Source: Microvelia longipes | Taxonomy: Eukaryota > Arthropoda > Insecta > Hemiptera > Veliidae | Direction of reading: 5' to 3' | Assembly: GCA_018340805.1 (NCBI GenBank) | Contig: JACMZG010001863.1 | Coordinates: 20,155,936 to 20,219,935 of the forward strand | DNA: 64,000 nt | Part shown: piece by piece, positions 23,607 to 34,338 of the stretch | Numbering within the stretch: position 1 is the stretch's first letter | How the letters are laid out: each line of letters opens with the position of its first letter | Made by a program: the position numbers and the translations under genes | The notes under the pieces: model-generated | Told to the model about the DNA's origin: nothing | The model's input: only the letters and a program-made list of their open reading frames with translations | Database searches by the model: none

Positions 23607-26600
23607 ATGGCTGAGAAAAATAATGAACTGTGTGTTAACAGTCAAATCATTTTTAACAATTTGGTTGATTTAATAACTAGATCTTATGATGGAACAAACA
23701 ATAATACCGCTTGTAAACAAAATTCAATTCAAAAAAGGTTGGTTTATTGTTTATTACTCAATGATTTTAATGTCAATTAATTTGAAGTTATAGCTATATT
23801 TATCATTAGTTTAAATTTTTATGAATCACAGGAATATAATAAAAGCATGCATTTATAGTAGACCAATCTTGCAGAACCATTAAGTCATGATTACTAGTTG
23901 ATCTTGTTAATTAATTATTGTTAAACCTTTTTGTAGCATCCTGTAACATAATGAAAACAAAATGAATGTATACAATTTATTGATTATCTACAAATTTTTT
24001 GTATTAATTTATGATGTGTAAATAAAATAATTTATTTATTTATTATATCACTGACAAATATATGGGATGTGTGGGAATTGGTGCATTTTTTTAGTCTAGT
24101 TTTTTAGTTAAGTTACCCGCATAACCAGAGAAATAACCACAAAATTACATTTCTTAATCAAAATAGAGTACCAAATTTAATGTACACAATTTTTAATGCA
24201 TGATACTGCTACATTGCTAGTGCACATAGTTTTTGAAGTAGTGATTGCTTGCATGAAATGCGACTTTCGTCAAAAATTTATTAGACAAAAAATTATTATA
24301 TTTAAATTCTTTTCTCAAAATAGATGTTTTATGAATTAATATTTATTGAATTTGATATTTCTTATCTGACAAGTATTTAACAAAATAATATAATTTTTTT
24401 AATAATATTCCTTAATCAAAAAGTTAATTTATAAAAAATAAACAAGATGCAGTAAAACTCTAGTGCCAGGAAGCTCCTTTAGAGTGCTTGATTTCTTTCC
24501 CAACAATACATTTCTTGCTTGATATTTGTTTATGTATTCTATTCTGATCAGTAACACTAATGTCGGAGAGTAGTTTGAGAGATTAGGTTTCTTAACTTGA
24601 TTTTTGTAAAATATTTATATTTTTCTTGAGATAAAAAATGAGCTCAGCTAAGGTTTCTTGCGGAAAAGAAAGCTTCCTGCCTGATATTATGAACCATCTT
24701 AATTTGTATTATTATTACAGGGATGATAGAGATGACTTCAGTAGAATATTAAATAATGCAATATCAACCACTGGAATAAATGAATTAAAAAACTTCAGTG
24801 CGAAGCAAGTTTTGAAGTGTTTTCGACTCTGTTCCATCCATCCTACACAGAACTGCTTTCACTTTGATTTTTCTCAAATCGGTGGTAATAATGGAAGTAC
24901 TTGTGAAGGTATTGTTCAAACTTTTAATTTCTTATATTTAAATAAATGGAAGTGGTTTTATGTAAACTTTATATCCCTTAAACTTATTTTAGTGTTTATT
25001 ATGTGCAGCTCTTTTTATGCAGTATACCTCTTGTGAAGTGGTAACCACCTATAGTCCAAGACCAGACCTGAAAAAAGTGACTCATTTTTTATTATGGTAA
25101 ACAAAATATTTCTGAAAATATACCTTAAATTATGATAAGAAAATATAGTCTGCCTATCCAGAGTGGAGCCCATCATATGATTGCGCATGCTCAAAATTTT
25201 AAAAAATTTCACAAATTTCAGTTTTCTTGAAACAAGTGGTTCCCTGTGGGTCATGTGCAAAACACAAAGACAACATTTTTTAAAGGTAATAAAATGTTCT
25301 GTAAAACGAGTGTTTAATCAACAAAATCAGATAACTACAACCAAAGTTATGGCTCTTTCAAAAAGGCTAAACAAATGGTTAATTATGTAAAGTCAGCAAA
25401 AAAATATTTAAAATATTCTTTAAAAAATATTGACTTTTTGTGAATTTTTAGGGTCATTTAAGAAATGTCATAACTTTAGTTGTAGTTATTTTGGCAAAAA
25501 ACACTTGTTCTATAGAAAATGTTATCAGCTTTAAAAAAAGTTTTCTTCATGTTGTGCACACGATCTACAGGGAACCACTTATTACAAGAAAACTGGAATT
25601 TGTGCGATTTTCTAATATTTTAAGAGAGCGTATTCATATGATGGCTCCAGTCTGGATAGGCAGACGATGCTTTTCTTTCTTGGTATTTTCAGGAAAATTT
25701 GGTTTGAAATAGTACAAAATGAGTCAAATTTTTTAGGCCTGGCTCTTGGACTACTAGATTTAAGAGTAGAGGAGGGGTTATTACAAGAGAGAAGATAAGT
25801 TTCTTAATTAGCATGAATTATTATTTTATGTATATTTCTTTTCTTCTCATTTGCATTTAACAAGTACGTACTTATTGGGTATATGTAACATACTCCTCTA
25901 ATGCTTCTAGTGACCAAAATAACCTTTTCATTATATTTTGCTCATAATTTTGAATTCTTGTCAGATGCTTCTCCTAAAGGTATTATTATGTATGATTTTC
26001 CATCTCCCAAATGGCACTTAACATATTACCCAAATTCATTTGCGCTCTGAACTTTGTTTAATTTGAAATGAAGAAAAGAATTTCTTATGATTTTATGTTT
26101 TCCATTGTTATTACTATTATTCCTTGTATTGTGTTGTGCTTAACAATGTAACATTGGCTTCTCTCTCCACATAACACACCTATTACTTGATTTCAAAGTT
26201 TATGCTTATTGCGTAAGAAATTAACAAATCAGTGCTGTTCTGCCCGCTGCCAATGTACAGCCAAACAGGGGGGTGGGTAAAATAACCTGACTCAACCCCA
26301 CCTACACATTCCCCCCCCCCCCTGTTGCAGCTGTCAGGACTTTTTTCTTCCCTTTCAATGTGAAAGCTGATTTTTAGTCATGTGACCATGACAAAAGTTA
26401 TAATGTGAGGAGTATAACTGCTTTCTGATTCTCTCTAACTTTTGGTTGAAATTGATTTCAGATTATAATAAGCCTAAGGTTTCCAAATTTGATTTTGGGG
26501 TTGTAAATGAATTGGAAAATAAAAATAAACGAGCTAGAGATGATTCGCCTGATTCTTTAACATCAAGTGATTCAGAATTCTCTGATGGAATGGCTAAAAC

Positions 26601-27651
26601 TACAAAAAGGTTCATGGAAAAGTCATCTTATTGTCTAATCTGTAATGTTTATGTGCCTAAATTTTACCGTCATTTAATGAAAAAACATTCTACTTTGCAA
26701 AGAGTTAAAAAAATCGCTAAATATCCTTTAGGTAGCATAGGTAGGTATCGAGAGTTAAATAAGTTGAGTGATGAATGGTTTGATAAGAAATCAACTGACC
26801 GCTCTTATAATGATAATTTAATAAAATGTACAAAAAATGAACTCTGTTCCAATTGTGAGAATTTATTTACTAAATATGATATAATGGCTCATTATGAAAA
26901 ATGTATAGTAAAATATAATAAATTTAAAGCTGGATTTATTTACAAACCTTGCCAACAACTTATAGATTTGTATTGCCAAATGAGCCAAGATGATATCACT
27001 GAAATCATTAAGAAAGAACCTCTGATTATAAATTATGGCAACCATTTATGCCAAAATTGTGGGGAAAATTTTCAAAAAGATTTAATTATATCAAAATTAA
27101 GATTAATTGGAAAATTTTTAATCGAAGCACAGAAAATTGATAGTAATATAATTAACCTTCAAAATATATTTAATGCTAACTTCGACATTGTAATTAAAGT
27201 TGCTAAAATATGTGCTGAGTATAACGAAGAAGAAAAAGAATTAGATAAACCTAATGTTGTTATGGACTTAAAATATTGTCTTTCATTTATTGCTCAAGAT
27301 TATTTAGATTATAAATTAGACATGAAAGATAAAAATAGATATTACGTGGATGATTTTTTAGATTCGTTAAATAATATTAGATGTTATTATATTGAATATT
27401 GGTATCTTAGACAAGTTCAACGGGATCAATCAGTGTATAAAGAGAACAAGTCTCGTGTTACAACCAGACGTAGATGGTCCACACAAGAAAAAGACATTAT
27501 TAATAAGTATATGAAAAAGCACATTGAGAACGACACTTTACCTAGTTTTGAAGAGTGTAAAAGGTTGATTTATAATAATTTAATATTTAAAAACAGATCT
27601 CCTCCTGTTATTAAAGCTTATGTAAATAATCTAATTAATAAAAAAGAATAG
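23607..27651 (+). CDS. Cys/His-rich zinc-finger-like protein with C-terminal Trp/Lys helical domain, 3 exons
   Basis: I join 23607-23737, 24721-24908 and 26462-27651. Both introns are GT-AG with matching phases (AG+G gives Arg; G+AT gives Asp), total 1509 nt, 502 aa. ATG 23607 is preceded by a good acceptor (TTTTCTAG), so a 5' untranslated exon may lie upstream. Exon 3 has an acidic/serine-rich nuclear-type segment, then YCLICNVYVPKFYRHLMKKH (C-x2-C and H-x4-H), then LCSNCENLF...HYEKC, then LCQNCGENF. It ends with RRRWSTQEKDIINKYMKKH and NRSPPVIKAYVNNLI, a Myb/SANT-like helical layout. The same order (short zinc finger, then RW-type C-terminal domain) occurs in uncharacterised transposon-related or domesticated animal proteins as I recall them. 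A nuclear DNA-binding role is inference. No transposase catalytic triad was recognised. Confidence 0.8.
25025..25770. mobile_element. long hairpin element in intron 2 of the zinc-finger-like gene
   Basis: The left arm from about 25025 (GTCCAAGACCAGACCTG, GCCTATCCAGAGTGGAGCCCATCATATGA, ACAAGTGGTTCCCTGTGG) is mirrored by the right arm ending near 25770 (ACAGGGAACCACTTATTAC, ATATGATGGCTCCAGTCTGGATAGGC, CCTGGCTCTTGGACTAC). The centre is also inverted (AACTACAACCAAAGTTATG facing CATAACTTTAGTTGTAGTT). The hairpin therefore covers nearly 750 bases. ORFs 25015-25260 and 25491-25712 are mirror images of each other and are not genes. Confidence 0.85.
26310..26322. repeat. poly-C tract
   Basis: Twelve or so C in a row, about 140 bases upstream of exon 3 of the zinc-finger-like gene; notable in AT-rich DNA. 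Its length is likely to be inaccurate in the assembly. Confidence 0.85.
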
Positions 27652-27781
27652 ATAGAGTACTATATTTATTATTAGAATGTGAAAATAATTAAAACATTAG
27701 GATCTTTTTTTGGATATTACTATTTTATTCAGTTTTTTTTATATATCTAATTATTCAAACTCATGCTTTACTATTTAATCA

Positions 27782-27787
27782 AATAAA
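27782..27787 (+). promoter_or_regulatory. possible polyadenylation signal AATAAA
   Basis: AATAAA lies about 130 bases after the stop codon of the zinc-finger-like gene, a usual distance. In such AT-rich sequence the hexamer is common by chance, so support is weak. Confidence 0.4.
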
Positions 27788-28027
27788 TAATTATTTCAAT
27801 CAATCTTTTCTTTAAATTTGAAAGCTGGACCTAAGTAATGCCTTCTTCATAAATTTGAAACCAGTTCTTTGTTTTGGTGTAATATGTCAAGAAATAAAAA
27901 ACATCCTAAACGACATAATCTTTAGTGATGTACTGTTGTAAATTATACTCTGTCTAGTAGTTTTAGGCATCTGGATTGCAGGAGATCTCTGGGCTCTAAT
28001 TGTTTTCAATAATTAGGTAAGACATTT

Positions 28028-28059
28028 TATATATATATTATATACATATATATATATTA

Positions 28060-28129
<70 letters not shown>
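28028..28129. repeat. (TA)n microsatellite
   Basis: Roughly 100 bases of nearly pure TA, about 380 bases after the zinc-finger-like gene. Confidence 0.95.
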
Positions 28130-28130
<1 letters not shown>

Positions 28131-28732
28131 TGTAAGGAATTGATTGATAAATACTGTTAGAATTAAAAATGTACTTTTAGAGTTAATAAGTTGGATGAAA
28201 ATATAAACACTTACTTTTTGTTAATTGCAGTGTATTTATTTTTTTAGTCTGTTGTAGAATTTATGTATAGTTTTAAAAATGTGTCATTCATAATCAAAAA
28301 GAATGTACAAACTACTCATTTTTCTTTTTTTATTAAATTTATCTGTAAAAGACTAGTTCATAATTTTTACTTCTTGGTTGGCCTGTATTATAATTATAAT
28401 TAAAGAGTCAAAGTTTCTATACAAATAAATTAATTTATAGAGAGACTTTTTATTCTTTTATTTATAATTGATGAACTCCATGCTCAATTTTCTTCTTCAA
28501 AGTATGTTCTGTGTACTAGTTTTAATAAGTTAATATTCCATCAAAAATAGGTGGGGGATGGAAATCTATTGGTTTGCTGTATGCAATATTTTTGCTCTAT
28601 TTGTATTTTTTTAATTTTTTACTGCAGTAGTTTATTTATATTTTTTGATTCTATTGTATTTTTTTTGTCTTAACGGAGGGAAATGTGATAGGATTCTAGA
28701 AAGAAAGCTTAAGGGTGCCTTACTTCTGGCTT

Positions 28733-28758
28733 CCCACACCATTTTTAAATGGTGTGGG
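28733..28758. repeat. perfect short palindrome
   Basis: CCCACACCATTT and AAATGGTGTGGG are perfect 12-base arms separated by two bases. It stands out from the AT-rich surroundings. It could be a hairpin-forming remnant or a protein-binding dyad; nothing around it decides this. Confidence 0.75.
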
Positions 28759-29423
28759 ACACTTATGAGCTGCTGATATTATTAATTATAATTAATTTAA
28801 TAAATATTAAAATAGGAAAAATGTTTACTTTTATTTTTAAATTGTTATTGTTCACTTCTTTGTTACTTATTGCAAAAATACTCTTAGGTATAATTTTTGT
28901 ATTTTATTCCCTTTTTTTAATGATTTGTCTATTATTTTGTAATGTTCTTAACTTTTTCCTAATTTAGTTGATAAAGTATTTATAGCATATCATAGTAAGA
29001 TAATATGAGTAACTTACAGTGTTTATATTTTAAGGAAAAACATTGATTGCTGCATCTAATTACTGATAGTGCTACATGGCAAAATACATTTTGTTTTGGG
29101 GTTTTTACTCATTTAACAATTTACATCTTTATAAAAAAAGAGTAAATATATTTTTATATAGTACATTATTGTAAAATATTTACATTATAGTTGAATTTTA
29201 TTTTCCTTGTTTTGGCTCTTGTCAAAACTAGATATTAAATAAAAAAAACATAAATAATGATAATCTAATTAAACATTATAAACAAATTAACTCAATTGTA
29301 AGAATCTAAGTTCTTAAATATTTTTACTACTTAAATATTTATTAAGTATGTACTTATTTAACTAATTACTTACATTTTTAAGTAAATACTTATAAGAAAC
29401 TACTTAATAAAAAATACTAACAC

Positions 29424-30572
29424 TGAGACTTATACTACTAGAGGGAGGACTTGGTTTGTATAGCACAGTGATAAGGGGTCTGGTAGTGTGGCTAATTCTA
29501 TTAGGTACCATAGCAGTACTCCCTACAACTCTACATAGACTAGAGACTCCCCACCCTATAAAATCCCTATGGGCACACAATTTAAAATGAATTCTGCTAC
29601 CAGTGGGTATTTTCAGTAACGTGGCATTATAGACCAAGAGCCCAGGGGTGTTTTGTTAATAAAAAGTGTAATGGCTGGAACCGGTCTTAATTTTTCGTAA
29701 ATACCTTCCTGAACAAGGATCTGCAATTTTGCCGACTCGTATCGGATGGGTGTCCCAGGCAGAACGCACTTTAGGGGTCAAAGGTGGTAAATAAAAAAAT
29801 TTGATCTGTACAGTCAAAATTGATCTGCGTCCAGGCATTCTGCCTGGGACGCCCATCCGATACGAGTCGGCAGAATTGCAGATCCTTGTTCAGGAAGGTA
29901 TTTACAAAATATTGAGACCGGTTCCAGCCATTACACTTTTTATTAACAAAACATCCCTGGGCTCTTGGTCTATTAACTCACTATGTACAACGCAGATAAT
30001 TGAAGAATATACATGATAAAATAAAAATATAACTTATTTTAAAATAGCCACAAAATGATGTCTGTAGTACTGTTGTGGTACCAGGCCATGATAAGAGATA
30101 ATGTATCATTCCTCCAGTAGTTTAAGTCCAAAGAGACTAATACTTAGAGGGAGGATATAACAGCTCTTAACTCTCCCTTGGTAGCGTAGTACCATAACTG
30201 TGCATTGGTGATGTAATTGATTGATTTTTCATAATAATTGCAATATCTCCTAAATATTACATTATTTTTCGATCAGTTTGTCTTAAAATTAGTAAAATGG
30301 ATATAAAATAGGTTTTAATTATTATCTATCGCATATATTCCTTAAATATCTGTGTTATATAAAGTGATTTATGTGACGTCACTTAAAAATGATCACCGTT
30401 TGTCTCCGATATGGGTTGTAGAGGGGTGGGGAGTCTCTAGTCTCCCTCTAGGAAGACCTAGAAGGAAAGGAGTAAGTACTGTGACAATACCCTCTGGAAA
30501 CGGTTCCACTTTTAGAGCCCTTATCTCGGTGTTATTCTGCCTAAGTACTCCCTCTAAGTATTAGTCTCTTTG
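29424..30572. mobile_element. composite foldback/MITE cluster
   Basis: An inner palindrome (29629-29976) has about 140-base arms carrying TCGGATGGG and CCAGGCAGAA words on both sides. Outer blocks at 29424-29570 (GAGGGAGGAC, TAGAGACTCCCCACCC) and 30400-30572 (GGGTGGGGAGTCTCTAG, CTCCCTCTAAGTATTAGTCTCTTTG) are also inverted. A separate half-element (30129-30270, starting CAAAGAGACTAATACTTAGAGG) sits between them. This looks like repeated insertion of related elements into one another. Confidence 0.75.
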
Positions 30573-30654
30573 CATACTATAAACTCCCATGTCAATATAA
30601 CCAAATAAAAATGGCTGACATACTATACTTTTTTTCTTATTATATCCTAGGTTT

Positions 30655-30722
30655 ATTATTTTTAGTATTAGTCTCCATTGTTTTATTATTAGTATTAGTA
30701 TTAGTATTAGTATGTATTAGTA
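30655..30722. repeat. (TATTAG)n short tandem repeat
   Basis: Runs of ATTAGT/TATTAG hexamers, similar to the block at 18640-18760, directly downstream of the composite foldback cluster. Confidence 0.75.
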
Positions 30723-31305
30723 TCCTGTGTCCGAAAAATTAAAAATCCTAGGTTTAGTTTTTCTATATCTTTTATGAACCTATTTTATTTGTTGTTTACT
30801 TTGTGGGTTATAAATTTTTTTTAATTAGTATTATTGGTTTTAAAATTGTAGGTTTTATATATTAAATAGTAAAATTTTATTAAAAAATTTACAATAACTT
30901 TGAGATTAAGGTGGAATATTTAAACTGTTGTTAACCAATATTGAGTAGTTTTGCTTTTAATTTAGCAAAATTAAAAGTAAATTAAATAATGTTCTAAAAC
31001 GTACTTAAGCATTAATAAAAATATTCATTTTTTTATTTACTTTGTTTTGTGTGTGTATTGTATTTTGTGTAGTGAATATGTTTACACTTTAAGTCCCTAA
31101 AATGTATAAATATTTTTCTTATTTTAATGGTTGCTAAGTATACCATAATGTATACTACATAATCTTCAATGATAGCCTTATGGCATGATTTAAGACAAAA
31201 ATTTATTTTAGTGTTCTGTTTAAATGCTTAATTATTGTGTTTTTATTTTGTTACATTTTAATAAAGAAAGATTTTAGGTTTATTTGTTATATTTTATATA
31301 TATAC

Positions 31306-31306
<1 letters not shown>

Positions 31307-31343
<37 letters not shown>

Positions 31344-31352
31344 GCGCGCACG

Positions 31353-31386
<34 letters not shown>
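31307..31386. repeat. (CA)n microsatellite with CG and TA ends
   Basis: About 70 bases of CA with a central CGCGCGCG piece, running into TATATATA. The ORFs at 31237-31527 translate this repeat and are not genes. Confidence 0.95.
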
Positions 31387-31913
31387 AACATATATGCACA
31401 ATTTTATACCCGTTTAAAATTGAAACTGTACATTACCATGAAAAGCCTTGTAATTTGTCCAGAATTAACTTTCAAATTTCATCCTGATTGGATCGACTGG
31501 AGTCTTTACTGTGTTCAATTTTACTAGAAAAGTGTATGAAGTTTAAGTTGGTTAGTGCAACATGAGTATAACACTAATTTCTTTTAAATTTTTTGCATGT
31601 ATGAGTGATGAAATGTAAACATTTCATAAAACAAATAAGTGACACTGATTTTGATACCACAATGCTTCATCACCAATTGTTAAAGATAAAATGTGAAAAA
31701 TTAGTTTACATCATTTACCATAAATTAGTTAGTGCTACTGCAGTATCAGAAGCACCAAACCCCTTTTGAATAGTTCTATTGATTCAAGGGTCAATGGAAT
31801 AATTTGCCTCCCAGTGTTTTGGTCTTAAATAAGCCAATGGTTTAGGGAAAGTCAGTCCCTGAATGCATGCTACTTTATACATATGTATAACTTACTATTT
31901 TTGATTAATGATA

Positions 31914-32030
31914 TTTAAAATGATAAAATAACCCAAATAAGCCCAGAACTTATTATTCCAAACTTTGATGAGGTTTAAAATGATAAAATAAATCAATCCC
32001 TTATAAGCCCAGAACTTATTATTCCAAATA
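31914..32030. repeat. two-copy tandem duplication
   Basis: TTTAAAATGATAAAATAA...AAGCCCAGAACTTATTATTCCAAA occurs twice at a spacing of about 60 bases. The second copy has a short insertion. Confidence 0.8.
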
Positions 32031-33879
32031 TCATTTAAGGGCATAGTTTAAACAGTCTCCTAACGAAGTCTAAACTCGTGATGAGTGGCATTGGTCTCAT
32101 GGTACTTAAAAGATGTTCCTTGCTTCTAAACGAGGAAACTAGTCATATTATAGAACTTCTAACTGGTCATACCAGACTTTAAATACATTTTTAATCTAAT
32201 AGACAGTCCTGTCTGTACGGACTGCATCTTTTGCTATGAATAAGATGCAAGCCCTTAGCCACGGCAGAGGTTGGGGAGGGGACGTTACCCTATAGAAAAA
32301 ATGTCATCCCATCTTGCTAAGTACTTTTCTGCAGAAGTCCCTTAAGGTGTATGAAACATCGCCCTATTTTGGAATGGTTTCAAATTATCACTACACTATA
32401 ATAAAGAATATGAATCTGATAGTGTAATGAGTGTCCAAGGAAGCAGCACAAGGGGTTAGTGACAGTTTTACACTAGGAATGTGTGATACGCTCCTTCACT
32501 TTTAGCGACTTCCTTTTGAAAAAACACTAATAGGATAGGCGTCATGGAGGGAGTCACACTATGACCAAAATCCGTTTCTAAGGTCCCTAACTACAAACAT
32601 ACGTCTTGCGAAACTTTATATCTGGATTGGATGTATATAATTATTATATATATACATAAATACACGCTACACTAATATTAAATACACAGACCATAATAAA
32701 AACCAAGTTGTTGTGACGTCATTAACCCGATTTGTTATTTTTATTAAATTAAATTATTTTTCTCCGCGAAAAAGGTTCTTGACAATGTTTTCTGGGCTGC
32801 TGAATCGATTGAGACCAGTCTGAAGCCAATAAGACCACTTATAGTGACCAAATAGTCAAAAAGACGGTGGTCACGAACCGGAAAACATAAAATGTGGAAG
32901 TCAACAACATAGTTATAGTAGGGAGATGAAGCCAGGGTACGTACCTGGGTTCGAATCATTTGCTGTTAATGAGTAATAAAAATGTTATGATATAAATTTT
33001 ATGACGTTATCGAATTCTTATAAAATTTATATAGAATCATAAATCTGCTTTTAGAATTAAGTAAACTCCTTAAAATGTTTAGTATAATATTAAAGGATTA
33101 TCTTAAAATTTATTATTAAAATAATAATTAATTACAAAATTAATATAAATTAATGATTTTTTAAAGTAAAAATTAAAGATTAAGACAAATTTTTAAAATA
33201 AGTTGGTCACATTGATAATTTTTTATTTTAATCTTGGTCATGTTGCATGAATTCATCAGTGAATGAATTCTAATTCTTGTGTGTCCGACAGAGTATATTT
33301 TAGACGATCTCTTTAATTTGATTATGTTCTTTAAATTTTCCTTATTAGTTATAAATAAATTAATTGAATGAAAAGCATTTTTGGACATCTGAGATTGAAG
33401 TGGCGAATATTATGAAGTGAGCATTTTTATGTGTGATTATTTTAATCTTATACCTTTAATGTGATGATGAATTTTTAATCGACGCCATTTATTATTAATA
33501 CAAGGGTTAATTTTAACCCTTTTGATTGCATTAACCCATTTAAACAGACTAAACTAGTGTTAGTTGTAGTTGTTAAGCTGTCAAGTTAGAATAGGTGCAT
33601 GAGGATTAAATTTCTAGTAATTTTATAGCTGTACTCGCCTATTTTTGAAGGTTTTATAGGTTATTGGTTTAATGCAGAATTTTATTGAGTTTTGGTTTAC
33701 TTAATAAAAGATACTCATATGTTTTTCATCATTAAAATTGATTCGTTTACAAAAAATATTCTCTAAATTTGTACATTTAATGATATTTGCTTCATTCCTT
33801 AAAAGATATTTATATCTTGTCGGGGCATACCCTATATTAAGAAGTAAGCAGCATGTAGCTCTTTGCATTACATTGAGAG

Positions 33880-34010
33880 ACTTGAAATGTCTTTTTTGGG
33901 CTCGCAGGCATAGATATACTATTAATAGAGGGACCTTATTGGGTAAATTTTGAAACGTCGAAAAAGTAACCTGAACACCTTCAGGTAAATATGATCAAAT
34001 TATCAGTACT
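33880..34010. repeat. dispersed repeat GAGGGACCTTATTGGGTAAATTTTG
   Basis: The block from ATAGATATACTATTA through AAATTTTGAAACGTCGAAAAAGTAACCTGAACACCTTC to AATATGATCAAAT recurs in diverged form at 59600-59695 and, in part, at 34650-34740. Confidence 0.65.
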
Positions 34011-34097
34011 AATTCACTATAACTTATATAGTAGAACGATAACATTACAAATCAAAACAAAAACAATGTACGGTTCCGAAATCAATTGATTTATTAT

Positions 34098-34338
34098 AAC
34101 CTTACTCTTCAAGAAGGTTTCACTGAGGTTACACAGAGCCCCAAAAAGATGTTTCAGGTCTCTCAATGAATGTAATGAGATAGGCTCTGCTCCCTCTAGT
34201 ATATATCTCTATGACCTTAACTCACTCTTCAAGGAGGTTTATTGAGGTTACACAGAGGCCCTGAGAGTCTCAAAAAGATATTTCAGGCCTCTCGATGTAT
34301 TGAGATAGGCTATGCCCGCTCTAGTATATATCTCTATG
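34098..34338. repeat. tandem pair of the TAGTATATATCTCTATG repeat
   Basis: Two units (34098-34212 and 34213-34338), each CTTACTCTTCAAG-like, then GAGGTTACACAGAG, GATGTTTCAGG, CTCTCAATG, GAGATAGGCT and CTAGTATATATCTCTATG. Single copies lie at 18770-18890 and 60770-60893. Confidence 0.8.

Noticed and set aside
25015..25712. Two similar open frames on opposite strands
   Set aside because: They are the two arms of one inverted repeat, in an intron, and mirror each other.
28749..28967. Hydrophobic 72-codon frame
   Set aside because: Composition is what AT-rich DNA gives by chance (Leu/Ile/Phe/Lys); no homology recognised and it begins inside a palindrome.
31237..31527. Open frames with runs of Thr-His
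   Set aside because: They translate the (CA)n microsatellite at 31307-31386.
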